A DNA stretch of 47,958 bases. It comes from a virus. The notes below the pieces were generated by a model. It made no database searches. It worked only from the letters and a program-made list of their open reading frames with translations, and was not told the DNA's origin. Location: the IMG/VR virus record IMGVR_UViG_3300020219_000021, positions 1 to 47,958 of that record. One strand, 5' to 3'. This document shows, piece by piece, positions 29,923 through 39,780 of this stretch (positions are counted from its first letter, which is position 1; each line of letters begins with the position of its first letter). The position numbers were made by a program, and so were the translations under genes.

Positions 29923-32914
29923 TGCTTGTCCTTTCGCTCATTTCCTTGAACGTAGCCGAAATGCCTGTTAATTCCCAGGCGCTGAATCCAACGTTGTGAT
30001 TAAATTCAACCAAGAGTTGATTGCATCTTTGCTTATTTCGAGGCACAAAAATCCTGAAAGCGGCTCTGGTATGCTCGCCGCCCCAATGTCCTTCGCCCCA
30101 TGCGCCAGCGCCCCAACCGCCGGTTTGCGAACCTTCAATGTTTTCAGTTTCTTCGGACGGATACTGGTCATTAGAAAATATTACACTTGCTTCACCGACA
30201 AAATCGGTCTTGAATAGCAGAAGGACCTCTCGAAATTGCTTTTGAGCGCCCGGATTTCCTCCAGATATTGGAATCCATTGAATTTTGGTGGGAATGCTCT
30301 TATAAACAGTTACGGCGCCTGCAGCAAATTCTGCAGCATACCCAACAACAATAGTGCCCGCGCCCTCATTGATTGAGGTGATTGTTGCATAGGTGCTACT
30401 AGACTGATATACAACATGGCCAACACTAAAAAGGTTGGCGTTGCTGATAGTTAATGAAGACCCACTTACTGCGCTAATAGTCGCAGTCGTGCTATAGTCT
30501 GCATGATCAGTAAAGTCGTAATCCTTGCGCTCAATATTTAGGTAGCTGCTGTCGGAATCGCCCAGGTACAACTTATCGTCAGGAGGGTTTACTCCGCCAC
30601 AAGTTTTTTCCAATACCCATCGAACCCAAGTATTAGTAAAAGTATTGTATACATAGGCCTGAGTTGGAAATGTGTCTGTTTCTTCAGTGATAGTAAACAG
30701 TATATATTTCCGTTCGGATTCATAAGAGACTGCGAACGTCAGGTCCCTAAGTTTGTCCAGATCAACACCCAAAAGGGATAGGATCGTGTTCTCGATTGGC
30801 CTGGACTTGACCTGGACGCCTCCCTCAGTAATTGCAACTACACCTTGATCAGACAATGCAAATATTTGGTTATTCAATACTGCAACTGATTCTGGGGCAA
30901 GAATTTTAGTCGTGGAGTCTGCAAGGTCAACGCGAAAGCTGGTGCTATCGATGCCTGACAGCCGAAAAATACCATCATCTTTGAATATAAACAAAGAGTC
31001 GCGCAACGGAATTATCCTTTTTATACTGTAGTTTGCGGACCCAACAAAGAAAATGTTTGGTAGTGGTGCTGCATCTGGCTGATTCAGTTTTGAGAAGTAT
31101 AAGCCGTTTTTAAACCTGTCGTTAGTGCTTGCAACGTTTGTATTATTTGTGGCCAATTCCGCCCATGCTGATACTCGGCCTGATTGGACGTTGAATGCCA
31201 CGGAACCAAGCCCGCGTTCTTCAAGCAATATTTTTCCGGGGAGGTCGTCAGGTCCAGATAAGTAGTACGCATAAACTGTACTGGTGGAACGTTGGTTGAT
31301 GACTCGTATCAAAGACAGGGCGGTTTCTTTTATCTTGGTTGCGCCTGAGGCTGCTGCGCTCACCTCAAAGTTTCCGGACGTTACAGCTTCAGTAGCGGCT
31401 GCAGTATACACAATTCCGCCAATCGTCACAGTGTCTGCAGATTGAATTCCGTTTGGGCTGCCTACTCCGAGCATCGTCAGGTAAAATCTGTGCGGCCCGG
31501 TGGTATTGGCAAAGAAAGTATAGTTTTTATACGTTGTTATATCTTGAGCCATTGGAGGGCGCTCGTTCGCCTGTGCAATTCCTTGTTGTGTGGCTGCAGT
31601 GTATATTGTAGCGCCGCGTAATTCGTCAGGAACAATATCTTGAATAGCAATAATTCCGCCATAGTATACCGTATGCGTGCCGGTACCTTGAGACGAGATG
31701 TTTATGGCTGTTCCACCATAAGTAGCACTTATTTTAAAAGTGTCCGCAGTAACATTTACAACATAATATTTAGTGTTAGCGGCAGTGCCGGCTGGAAGAG
31801 TACCAGAACTAGAAAGTGTTACAATATCACCATTGGCTAAACCATGGGCAGTTTCGGCGATCGTCTCCGCAGTTGTATCTATATCTCCTGTTGCGACTGT
31901 AAATGATGAGGCAGTCAGTTGCTTCGTAGTTGGATTGGCTTCATATATTAGCCCCAACTCGTCGTTAGGTTCAACGTCACCCGAAGTATTGTCAACGGAC
32001 GCGGATCTATAGAGCTGGTAAAACCAGGAAGTTGTGACCCCTGCGGGGACTGATGCGTGCAAATCTATTGCGGCGATGCTGGCCCCATTGGTGATAACTT
32101 CTCGCTGGCTGGGAGAACCCAAAATGAGGTTGTTGTTCGCGTCCCGGTAACCCCACACAAGACGATATGCAACGGAGTAGTCTGCCGGCAGCCATGCTGA
32201 GCCTGGTAGGGCGTTTGCAACTGCGGTAAGGTCCAAGCCCTTGTAGGCGCCTGCAGAGCTTGGTGTAGCATTGTAGGCGTCCAATTTATAAATGCCGTCG
32301 CTAGTAGTAAAATAGAGGTTTTGGTTGCCCTGGGTGGCTCGTACAGGTACGACTGTTTGAAGATATATCGTATGCGTGCCGCCACCTGCAGCCGCTGTGA
32401 TGTCTAATGCGCTGCCGCCGCTCGTTTCAGATAGCTTGAAAGTATGGGTTGTAACTGTAGTCACGTAATAAGATGTGCCAGCTGACAGACCGGCAGGCAG
32501 GACTCCTGAGGTCGAAAGCAGCACTTTATCGCCTGCCGCGAACGCATGAGAGGATACGGTAATTACATCAGTAGTGGTATTTACATCAGCATCAACAAAA
32601 GTCTTAATGTAACTATCTATTGGATCGTAAGTGCTGGAATATGCTTGCCAACCAGAGCTTGAGTTGTAATAAGCGAGCTTGTTGGCTCCGTAATGCCCAA
32701 GAATCATATCCTGGTAGAAAAAAGTCTTGTTTAGTCGGAGGCTTGCGTTTGAAAGGCCGTAGCTAACCCGGTCAAAGCCTCGACGAGGGGACGCAATATC
32801 CTCCCTATCAATAACAATATCATCTGCCCTAAGAAGCCCTCCATTGGGCGTGGAGGATAAGTCAGACGGATGAGTATAAAGTCCATTAAACTTTGTGATC
32901 AGTTGTTGAGACAT
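29897..32914 (-). CDS. Tail nozzle/tubular protein B-like (1005 aa)
   Basis: The N-terminus LITKFNGLYTHPSDLSSTPN and VIDREDIASPRRGFDRVSYG is characteristic of large podovirus tail nozzle or stabilisation proteins. A beta-propeller-like body follows. Two copies of a roughly 75-residue beta module are inserted: one at about 110-190 (VSSHAFAAGDKVLLSTSG...), the other at about 345-420 (AETAHGLANGDIVTLSSSG...). The C-terminus has strands such as GGWGAGAWGEGHWGGEH. It is the largest gene in the window and follows the adaptor-like gene, as expected for a short-tail machine. Confidence 0.7.
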   Translation of the reverse strand: MSQQLITKFNGLYTHPSDLSSTPNGGLLRADDIVIDREDIASPRRGFDRVSYGLSNASLRLNKTFFYQDMILGHYGANKLAYYNSSSGWQAYSSTYDPIDSYIKTFVDADVNTTTDVITVSSHAFAAGDKVLLSTSGVLPAGLSAGTSYYVTTVTTHTFKLSETSGGSALDITAAAGGGTHTIYLQTVVPVRATQGNQNLYFTTSDGIYKLDAYNATPSSAGAYKGLDLTAVANALPGSAWLPADYSVAYRLVWGYRDANNNLILGSPSQREVITNGASIAAIDLHASVPAGVTTSWFYQLYRSASVDNTSGDVEPNDELGLIYEANPTTKQLTASSFTVATGDIDTTAETIAETAHGLANGDIVTLSSSGTLPAGTAANTKYYVVNVTADTFKISATYGGTAINISSQGTGTHTVYYGGIIAIQDIVPDELRGATIYTAATQQGIAQANERPPMAQDITTYKNYTFFANTTGPHRFYLTMLGVGSPNGIQSADTVTIGGIVYTAAATEAVTSGNFEVSAAASGATKIKETALSLIRVINQRSTSTVYAYYLSGPDDLPGKILLEERGLGSVAFNVQSGRVSAWAELATNNTNVASTNDRFKNGLYFSKLNQPDAAPLPNIFFVGSANYSIKRIIPLRDSLFIFKDDGIFRLSGIDSTSFRVDLADSTTKILAPESVAVLNNQIFALSDQGVVAITEGGVQVKSRPIENTILSLLGVDLDKLRDLTFAVSYESERKYILFTITEETDTFPTQAYVYNTFTNTWVRWVLEKTCGGVNPPDDKLYLGDSDSSYLNIERKDYDFTDHADYSTTATISAVSGSSLTISNANLFSVGHVVYQSSSTYATITSINEGAGTIVVGYAAEFAAGAVTVYKSIPTKIQWIPISGGNPGAQKQFREVLLLFKTDFVGEASVIFSNDQYPSEETENIEGSQTGGWGAGAWGEGHWGGEHTRAAFRIFVPRNKQRCNQLLVEFNHNVGFSAWELTGISATFKEMSERTSNGTLTSIS

Positions 32915-32927
32915 TGCTTACCTGAAA

Positions 32928-33809
32928 TTACCAGCGGCGGCTTACGATTTTTGTGGGCTGGCCGTGGTTACGTGGCGTGATTAGTTTAAGTGCCTGTTCG
33001 AGGTCGTCTTGTAGGTCTTTCCAAGCAACGTTGTTTCCGTCTCTGTCGCCCATTGCTTCGAGGACTTTTACGGCCGTCATTTGCGAAAGCACTGGTATAA
33101 GTTCGAAAGGCAGCTGAGGAATTGGTGTGTATTCTGCAGGCGCTACCCAGTCCCCTACAGCCAGTCCAGTGGGCAGGGAACTAAATGTTAGTACCGTACT
33201 TGCTACAGCAGAAGGAGTCTGATCCATTGCAAGCAGAGCATAAGGGACTGTTTTCTTGACAAAATCCAGCTCCGTAGTCGTGGACCAGGTACTGGGTATT
33301 GATGAAACAGTAACTCGTCCTAAGACAGTATCGATCGCGCTGATCTGTGCGCAGCTGGCAATGTCTGCAAGACGGCTAGGGCGAAGGTAATACTTTAGCC
33401 TCAGCGTTCCTGAAGTGGACGAGGGCGTGGGATACAGGACTATATTATTATGCTCAAAATAGTATGCAACAGGGCACCCTGTTGCCGTTGATGTGATATA
33501 TTCAGGTTCAACGCTTGGAAGGGACTCCAGCTGTGATCCAGTTAAGACAAATATATCCCTAACAATTAATCCTGTCGCTCTAGAGGGTACTTCGTAATTA
33601 GCCTGAGCGCTTGTAATTGAGTAGTCTTTGGTTGCAACGTAATAATCACCGCGAGTTGACTGAATCCTTGGATAAAGCTTGCTATGAAAAAGAGAAGTAG
33701 CCAACTTTAGGATGTTGTTATCGCTGTTTACGTTATCGTCATTGCTGGTATCAGGGATGTTCCCACGGAGGCGGACTTCAGTGAGAAAATCGCTCGTGTT
33801 GTAAGGCAA
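32928..33809 (-). CDS. Head-tail adaptor / tail tubular protein A-like
   Basis: 293 aa. MPYNTSDFLTEVRLRGNIPD resembles the N-termini of podovirus adaptor (gatekeeper) proteins. A helical frame surrounds a beta insertion, and the C-terminal helix ALKLITPRNHGQPTKIVSRR is basic. It lies just upstream of the nozzle-like protein, the standard order. It would form the ring between portal and tail. Confidence 0.6.
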   Translation of the reverse strand: MPYNTSDFLTEVRLRGNIPDTSNDDNVNSDNNILKLATSLFHSKLYPRIQSTRGDYYVATKDYSITSAQANYEVPSRATGLIVRDIFVLTGSQLESLPSVEPEYITSTATGCPVAYYFEHNNIVLYPTPSSTSGTLRLKYYLRPSRLADIASCAQISAIDTVLGRVTVSSIPSTWSTTTELDFVKKTVPYALLAMDQTPSAVASTVLTFSSLPTGLAVGDWVAPAEYTPIPQLPFELIPVLSQMTAVKVLEAMGDRDGNNVAWKDLQDDLEQALKLITPRNHGQPTKIVSRRW

Positions 33810-34064
33810 TTACTTATCTTCTTTAAGTTGGTCCAGCAGTTGTTGGAGCATTTCAGGATCGATTTCCATTTCAGGCTCTGGCATTTCTTCATCAGCGGCT
33901 TCAGGCTTTTCGCTCATCACCATTTTCGCCATATCCATCTCGCCTTCTTTTTCTTCAACAGCAGGCTCGTCTTGACCTGGCTTTTTCAATTTGGACAGCA
34001 TCGCCTCATCAGCCATGTCCATTATTTCCTTAAGAATTTGCTTCTTTACGTCGATTCCTTGCAT
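33810..34064 (-). CDS. Acidic hypothetical protein (84 aa)
   Basis: Very acidic and Met/Glu-rich (EKEGEMDMAKMVM, EEMPEPEMEIDPEML), with helical ends. Directly abuts the adaptor gene. Could be an assembly chaperone; function unknown. Confidence 0.5.
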   Translation of the reverse strand: MQGIDVKKQILKEIMDMADEAMLSKLKKPGQDEPAVEEKEGEMDMAKMVMSEKPEAADEEMPEPEMEIDPEMLQQLLDQLKEDK

Positions 34065-34075
34065 CTATATTCCTT

Positions 34076-34276
34076 TTAGTGTGTCAGCATTGTCCAGATA
34101 TATGAGGTGCCGCCAATAATTGCGGCTAGTGCCATGGTAACTATTATTTTAATCTGACCAGAGATGTGCTTTATGGACTCTTCAGATCGCGTAGTGCGTT
34201 CGCTATAAGCATCTAGTTTGGCTTCAATGCGGCGTAGTGCTTGTTTAACTTCGCTTATGTCGTTGTGATCCTGCAT
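34076..34276 (-). CDS. Coiled-coil plus C-terminal TM protein, XhlA/holin-like
   Basis: 66 aa: an amphipathic helix (SEVKQALRRIEAKLDAYSER) followed by one transmembrane helix (IIVTMALAAIIGGTSYIW). The layout matches XhlA-like hemolysin/holin-associated proteins. Its start overlaps the tail-fibre stop (TAATG). A lysis role is plausible. Confidence 0.5.
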   Translation of the reverse strand: MQDHNDISEVKQALRRIEAKLDAYSERTTRSEESIKHISGQIKIIVTMALAAIIGGTSYIWTMLTH

Positions 34277-36717
34277 TAGCGAGCTCTGCGTGCGGCCAGA
34301 AACCCGCTCGCCTTAACGCTTGATCCGCCAGTCCAAATAGCCCTTACTACTAAATGAAGTGTGGTGCTGGTAGTGCTCAGGCGGTAGTTGGGGAAAGTCA
34401 TGTAACACTCGTCATCTGTAATGGTTTGAGTACTACCATTAATTAATGTCAGCTTTCCTGAGCTGTCAGGCGTTCCTAATATGACGTCTAATGTGGGGGC
34501 TCCTGCGGTATTTACTTCCGCAAGCCGTTGTGTGAATGCCACAGCACCTGAGGTTTCGAAGTTAACAAAGGCTTGTATGTCCCAATCACCTGCCGTGAGG
34601 GCTAATCCATCGCCAGTGAGATTAGCGGCCGTAGAAGTAGTGAGCGTTACCTGGGATGCATATGTTTTAGTGACAGAGAGATATTCACCGACAAAACCGG
34701 CTGCTACTGCATCATTAGTAGTGGTGCCCTTTAGCTTCGTTCCGTTAGCATTTGTAACGTTTAAGAGGTCGGTGCCGTCTGACTTTTCGACTAAAAATAT
34801 ATCGCTCGTTTGAGTTGTGTGGCCTTGAACGGTTAGCTGTATTTCGTCAGCAGACCCGTCTATCATCTTACCGGTAGTGACTGTATTGCCCCAAGTTGGT
34901 GTTCCTGCGCCGCCAGATATGAGCCAATTTTGCGAGGTTCCAGCTGCAAGTTTGTTGGCTGCTCCGGATGCTCCGCCATAGATTAGTTGCCCTGCAGCGT
35001 CCATTGGATTCGTGAGAGGAGATGTCCAGCCAAGGCCTGAGGTCTGTCCACTGTCAGCAGTCAATACTGTGCCGTTTGCTCCTACAGCAACCCTTATATT
35101 ATTGCTACCATTGCGGGAAATTAGGTCGCCCTTAGTCGTAGTAGGTGATAAAGCATCAAAGCCAGCTGTTACAGTTGCTTGACCAGTTCCTCCTCTAACA
35201 ATGGCAAGTTGTGCCTCTGAAGAAAACGCTCCCGTAGTGGCTGCGTTTATGACTACATGATCTGCCGTTCCTGCCGCCAGCTTTGACCTGGCAATGGCCG
35301 CAGCAGCTTTAATGTCAGCGTTCTCAATATTTGTGATGCTATTGCCAGTGCCATCTGCATCGAAGGTTTTGTTTGTGAAAGTAGTGGCAGATGAGGCGGT
35401 TGCCTTAGCATCTAGCTGAGTTTGTATGGCGCTGGTAACCCCATTTACATAACCCAATTCAGTGGCTGTAGTGGTTGCGGCTACAAGGAATCCAGAGCCG
35501 TCTAGAGCTACAGCACGACTTGCAGTGAGGGCTGCTAATTTGCTGACAGCAATTCCTGCGGTTGCCTTAATGTGTGTATTTGTAATATTTGAAAGAGCGT
35601 TGCCTGTACCTTCGGCATCAAAGGTTTTATTGGTAAGGGTCTGGGTTGCTGCAATATAAGCTAAGGTGCCGTCTGCATTCGGTACAGTTATTGTACGTTC
35701 AGTTCCTGTCGTTACCCCGCTAACATCAAATTTTACAAGTTTAGTTACGTCACTATCGTCAGCAATTTTAACAGATGACGCCTGCAACTGCTTGTTGCTA
35801 AGCAATTGATTGGCGGCAATGAGTGTTAAGATTCCGGAAGCGTCCGGAGCTGTGAGTGTGCGGGTAGTTCCTGTGGTTATGTCGCCGGCCTGAAATTTTA
35901 TTATCTTAGTGACATCACCATCATCTTGGATCTGGAGATTTACATCCAAAATCTGCATAGAGGTGCTGTTCGGCAGCGTTTTGTTGGAAAGCGACTCTCC
36001 TCCAGCCAGGGTAGCGAGGGTGCCGGTTGTAGGCAGTGTGACGCCTGTAGTGCCAGAAGTAGTCAAAGTCAAGGCATGGTTGCCGGAGCGGGTTAACGTT
36101 GCAGCAGCGTTGTTTGCTACTCCAGTTCCGCCCTGAACTGGGGAAATTGTTCCTGAAATGTCGCCAGTTACGATTGAACTGGTTAAAGCTAGTTTGCTGT
36201 AAGCAATTGCAGCCGAACCGCTCACATCTGCGTTAACTATAGAACCGGAAAGAGCTAATTTACTATAAGCAATGGCTGCAGCGCTGTCGATGTTCGCGTT
36301 AACTAGCTGCGCGTATTCGTACGCAGATCCACCGCTGTTCATTCGTAGTACGGTGTTACCTGCGCCCAGAGCCAGAGTTGTAATGGGGTTTCCATCGTAT
36401 TCTAATATATCGCTTGAATTTACTTTAAGTAGCTTGTCGGCGCCGTTAGCAGCATTTCGCCAACCTATGGACTCGGCATTACCCAGCCGTATAATTCCTG
36501 CGCTGGAGGGGTTGCTAGCCTGAGATTTGAGGTATGCCTGCTTGACGCCATAAGTAGCGCCTAAGTTCAATTCTGCAAGAAGGGTTCGCGCTCCACCGTC
36601 AGTCTTTAAACAGTAATCTGATAGGGCTGCCAGATAGTTAGTGAGGCTGCTCCAGCCGGTCTCAGATTTCCCTGGGATGGAGTAGGAAGTATTGTTAACT
36701 GTTCTGGTTATTGCCAT
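34276..36717 (-). CDS. Tail fibre protein with internal repeats (813 aa)
   Basis: The N-terminal virion-binding part MAITRTVNNTSYSIPGKSET is followed by repeated fibre modules: LSNKTL / LSNKQL / LTNKTFDAEGTGN / FTNKTFDADGTGN, and the pair AIAYSKLALSGSI / AIAYSKLALTSSI. GGTG and NG-rich shaft motifs occur, and the C-terminus is a beta-domain (RLAEVNTAGAPTLDVILG) that may bind the receptor. No enzymatic depolymerase motif is seen. Likely trimeric. Confidence 0.75.
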   Translation of the reverse strand: MAITRTVNNTSYSIPGKSETGWSSLTNYLAALSDYCLKTDGGARTLLAELNLGATYGVKQAYLKSQASNPSSAGIIRLGNAESIGWRNAANGADKLLKVNSSDILEYDGNPITTLALGAGNTVLRMNSGGSAYEYAQLVNANIDSAAAIAYSKLALSGSIVNADVSGSAAIAYSKLALTSSIVTGDISGTISPVQGGTGVANNAAATLTRSGNHALTLTTSGTTGVTLPTTGTLATLAGGESLSNKTLPNSTSMQILDVNLQIQDDGDVTKIIKFQAGDITTGTTRTLTAPDASGILTLIAANQLLSNKQLQASSVKIADDSDVTKLVKFDVSGVTTGTERTITVPNADGTLAYIAATQTLTNKTFDAEGTGNALSNITNTHIKATAGIAVSKLAALTASRAVALDGSGFLVAATTTATELGYVNGVTSAIQTQLDAKATASSATTFTNKTFDADGTGNSITNIENADIKAAAAIARSKLAAGTADHVVINAATTGAFSSEAQLAIVRGGTGQATVTAGFDALSPTTTKGDLISRNGSNNIRVAVGANGTVLTADSGQTSGLGWTSPLTNPMDAAGQLIYGGASGAANKLAAGTSQNWLISGGAGTPTWGNTVTTGKMIDGSADEIQLTVQGHTTQTSDIFLVEKSDGTDLLNVTNANGTKLKGTTTNDAVAAGFVGEYLSVTKTYASQVTLTTSTAANLTGDGLALTAGDWDIQAFVNFETSGAVAFTQRLAEVNTAGAPTLDVILGTPDSSGKLTLINGSTQTITDDECYMTFPNYRLSTTSTTLHLVVRAIWTGGSSVKASGFLAARRAR

Positions 36718-36743
36718 TATTCACCCGTTTTTGAAATAAGAAG

Positions 36744-37742
36744 TTATTCAGACAGGTATATTTTAGATACCGTGACTGAATCCGAAACACCTGTCGTAAC
36801 TACGACTTTGCAGGGGCTCCAAAGTGGAAGTTGAGCTAAATCAGTTGTGTCGGCAGCGATCATTCGTACTTCGTATGCGGCGCCATATATAGCACAGGTA
36901 CTGGAACCGTATCCCGTGAGGTCTGCTGCTGTGCCTGCCAACGCGTCTGCTTGTGTAGAAGCGAATTTTACAGTATTAGCGTCTGTTTTGATAATGTAGT
37001 AATTACCAGCGCTTAAGCCTGCCGGGAGTGTGCCGGAGATGTAAACATAATCACCAGTTGCGAATCCATGTGAAGTACTTGTCACTGCATTGGTAGAAAT
37101 GTCTATTCCGCCGTTTGATCCAGCAGTGGTTGTGGCTATCCCAAACGAACCGCTTCCACCTTCAGCAGCATTGTAGCGAGCTACATCAGTAGCAGCACCA
37201 GTAACCACGTTTTCGATGATTACATCGGTAGTAGCACCCGTTACCGTAATATCGGTCTGCCCAGCGAGTGCTGCTCGTAATTTAGTAGCAACTTGAGAAG
37301 CGGTGTCACCCGTTACGATGCCAACTTTGATTTGTGCTGTTGTGGCAAGGAAAAGTGCACCTGCAGGAGTGGTTCCTGCGGCGTCAATGTCTAGCCAAAC
37401 CGCAATTGATCTAGCGACAGTGCTGTGAATAAAGAAGTCGCCTTGAGTAACACCAGCAGTTGCTGGAGCTGTAATGGTGTTTTTCTCGGCGGTACCTGCG
37501 GCAAACGTTTTTTTGACTGCTGGGGCTTCCGACTGGTCGCCAATATCATAAAAGGTAAGGCCGTTATCGAAGCTGTCTTGTACTTTAAACGTGATACCGT
37601 TGCTTATGGCGGCGGCGCTGAGTAAAATCTTGAGATTGAGTTCTTTTTTATCGGCAGGAACGAAAGGTTTGCTTACGTCGACGGCAGTAAGAGAGGAGCC
37701 TACGGTCACACCGCTGGCAATTAGCTGAATTTCACGTGACAT
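36744..37742 (-). CDS. Head/tail decoration-type beta protein (332 aa)
   Basis: The N-terminal 90 residues form a beta-sandwich-like domain (KKELNLKILLSAAAISNG). A second module resembles phage surface repeats (AQIKVGIVTGDTASQVATKL). A third (STSHGFATGDYVYISGTLPA) is the same roughly 75-residue module found in the nozzle-like protein. It lies between the capsid gene block and the fibre gene. Could be a head decoration or minor tail protein. Confidence 0.45.
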   Translation of the reverse strand: MSREIQLIASGVTVGSSLTAVDVSKPFVPADKKELNLKILLSAAAISNGITFKVQDSFDNGLTFYDIGDQSEAPAVKKTFAAGTAEKNTITAPATAGVTQGDFFIHSTVARSIAVWLDIDAAGTTPAGALFLATTAQIKVGIVTGDTASQVATKLRAALAGQTDITVTGATTDVIIENVVTGAATDVARYNAAEGGSGSFGIATTTAGSNGGIDISTNAVTSTSHGFATGDYVYISGTLPAGLSAGNYYIIKTDANTVKFASTQADALAGTAADLTGYGSSTCAIYGAAYEVRMIAADTTDLAQLPLWSPCKVVVTTGVSDSVTVSKIYLSE

Positions 37743-37756
37743 TAGTCACTCCTTAC

Positions 37757-38302
37757 TTATGTGTAGCCCAGGTTGTAAGTAACTGCAGTATTTGTTGCTC
37801 CACCTGTACCAGCGGCCAAGAAACCTGCGCCAGAAGCTGTGATAGTCACATCAGCACTAGTCAAAGGAATGAAATTGCCAACCACGCCTTTTTGAATGGC
37901 AGTAATTGTAACAACACCTAAAGCTGAAGATGCGAGGACAATTTTATTGACAGTTGTGTGGGCGTTGATTGCGGCTGCAAGTGCGGCTGCATCGAGGGTA
38001 TCGGTGGCACCATCTATTTCAACATCAGTAGCTAAGGTAGGGCTTGAAGTGAAGGTAAAGGTCGTGGTCCCGATTGTAATGGCGTCCGTAGCGACGGCAG
38101 AAACTAAGGTGAGGGTTCCGCTTGCAGCGACAGGATCAGTTGCGTTGTATTGTACATCAATTTCGGCGCCTTCATGCCCGCTAGCGGCATTCCTGAAGTA
38201 TTGTGCTAAAAGGATAGCGCCTTCAGTTCCCGCGGTAGCGTTGGTGATGTAGCGTTGAATGTCGGCACGTTGTGCCTTTATCATTATAGCTAATGTGGTC
38301 AT
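37757..38302 (-). CDS. Putative head decoration or minor structural protein (181 aa)
   Basis: A helical N-terminus (MTTLAIMIKAQRADIQRYI), then a Thr/Ala-rich beta module (LTLVSAVATDAITIGTTTFT, ATDTLDAAALAAAINAHT) similar in pattern to the neighbour's second module. It lies directly downstream of the major capsid gene behind a terminator-like hairpin. CTAGGAG precedes the ATG. Confidence 0.45.
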   Translation of the reverse strand: MTTLAIMIKAQRADIQRYITNATAGTEGAILLAQYFRNAASGHEGAEIDVQYNATDPVAASGTLTLVSAVATDAITIGTTTFTFTSSPTLATDVEIDGATDTLDAAALAAAINAHTTVNKIVLASSALGVVTITAIQKGVVGNFIPLTSADVTITASGAGFLAAGTGGATNTAVTYNLGYT

Positions 38303-38314
38303 TATTTCTCCTAG

Positions 38315-38347
38315 AAAAAAGGAGGCGTGGCGAACCAGACCTCCCTT
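38315..38347 (-). terminator. Terminator-like hairpin after the major capsid gene
   Basis: On the minus strand GGAGG...CCTCC encloses TGG-TTCG-CCA with a small internal loop, followed by TTTTTT. It could attenuate transcription between the major capsid gene and downstream genes so that capsid protein is made in excess. Confidence 0.6.
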
Positions 38348-38371
38348 TAGGTGATGTTTTGATGGTGTTTA

Positions 38372-39610
38372 TTAAGAGTTGTTGACGATGCCGGTTATTT
38401 TTACAAGGTAGCCTGGACGTTCAGAGAACAAGTTACCATCGTAGAATAAGCGCATTTCGTATCCAGCGTTGCTTGGCAATTGGAGCATCAGTTGCTCGTC
38501 AGCCATGCCCGGCATTCTCATGGTTACGTCGGTAGAACCGATTCGTTTCATTCTCTTAACTGGTACTATGAAAGCTTCGCCTTCTTTTACGTAAATGCTT
38601 GGCGTAACTTCAATTTCACCGTTAACACTGAAAAAACGAATTGATTCGTGACCGCTTTCGCCCTTAGCAGCTTTGTAGCTTTGATCCATAGACCGGAAGG
38701 CTGACAAGTCCGTATTGAGGTCGGCATATGTGGCTGGAGATACGTAGCAGTTGACTTTTTCGTCCAAACCCTTAGAAACACCCAGAGCGATGGCGCGTTG
38801 GATTTTTCCGAAAGTTAAAGGAGAAGAACCGGCAGAGTAGCTGTTTCCTTTCCAGAGTGCGAAGTCAGAAGCCACGATGTTATACAGTGAGCCTGTATTG
38901 GTAGTGATCTTGTCTAAGCCGTTTAATTCAGCGCCGTAACTGGCTCGGAAGTAAAGTACGCTGCCAACGTCGATTGCGGCAGTGTCAGAAGAGCTACCGG
39001 TTACTGTGATCGTGCGAGCGACCAAGTCAACTGCAGAAACAACCAAGGTACCGGCGCTGTTTTGTTTAGTGGTAGAAGTATAAGCGTCTAGGTTCATTCC
39101 TTCAGAACCCGCCCAGATTCCACTTGCCCAAGAAGCTGTAGAAATCGTGAGGGTATTGACACCAGCAGAATCACTTAAAGCAGAAACAGCTCCTAACCCA
39201 GTTCCGCCGTAAAAGTGCAGAATTTCGAGGCGTTTCGTGAAAGAGCTGGTCATGTTGCCGATTACTTGCTCAGACCATTTCATGAATGCTTTTTTGCTGT
39301 TAGATGCTCGTGCAGCGGCGTCGTAAGAAACAGAGGCGCGTAACAACAAGTTTTTACCGGCAATTTGTGCTTCGCCGTAAGTTGCAGAAATTGAATCGTT
39401 CAGTGAGAAAGCTCCAGAACCGACTGAAAAGCCGAATTCATGGGTCAGGGCTACTGGTTGAATGTAGTTGTCGCCAAGTTCTTTATCACCTTTTAAGAAG
39501 GGGATATCACGAAGTAAGCGAACACCTTCTGGGATTAGGTTTTCAAGTTTGTCTGCATAGATATCTTTTATCCAGGCAGAGATTGTCGACGCGGTATTGT
39601 ACTGGGCCAT
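38372..39610 (-). CDS. Major capsid protein
   Basis: 412 aa. N-terminal MAQYNTASTISAWIKDIYAD and ENLIPEGVRLLRDIPF, then GDNYIQPVALTHEFGF, a pattern typical of HK97-fold podovirus capsid proteins. The body is alanine- and serine-rich with a long beta C-terminus (MLQLPSNAGYEMRLFYDGN). It follows the scaffold gene in the standard portal-scaffold-capsid order. No propeptide is obvious. Confidence 0.8.
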   Translation of the reverse strand: MAQYNTASTISAWIKDIYADKLENLIPEGVRLLRDIPFLKGDKELGDNYIQPVALTHEFGFSVGSGAFSLNDSISATYGEAQIAGKNLLLRASVSYDAAARASNSKKAFMKWSEQVIGNMTSSFTKRLEILHFYGGTGLGAVSALSDSAGVNTLTISTASWASGIWAGSEGMNLDAYTSTTKQNSAGTLVVSAVDLVARTITVTGSSSDTAAIDVGSVLYFRASYGAELNGLDKITTNTGSLYNIVASDFALWKGNSYSAGSSPLTFGKIQRAIALGVSKGLDEKVNCYVSPATYADLNTDLSAFRSMDQSYKAAKGESGHESIRFFSVNGEIEVTPSIYVKEGEAFIVPVKRMKRIGSTDVTMRMPGMADEQLMLQLPSNAGYEMRLFYDGNLFSERPGYLVKITGIVNNS

Positions 39611-39780
39611 TTTAAAAAACTCCGAAAATTAAAAATTGGATTGTGAAAATTGGGATTTGTTTTTTGAGGTTTTGAAGGCTGGTTTACTTTAGGTAGGTCA
39701 CAATCCAGGGATGGGGTATGTGCCGCCGCGTAATTTTCTCGACTCTCATATATAATGTGAGTAAGAGTGTATGGTGCGGC

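Noticed and set aside
34276-36717. Invertible tail-fibre segment served by the serine recombinase
   Set aside because: No inverted crossover repeats or alternative fibre ends were seen around the gene, and the recombinase is 28 kb away.
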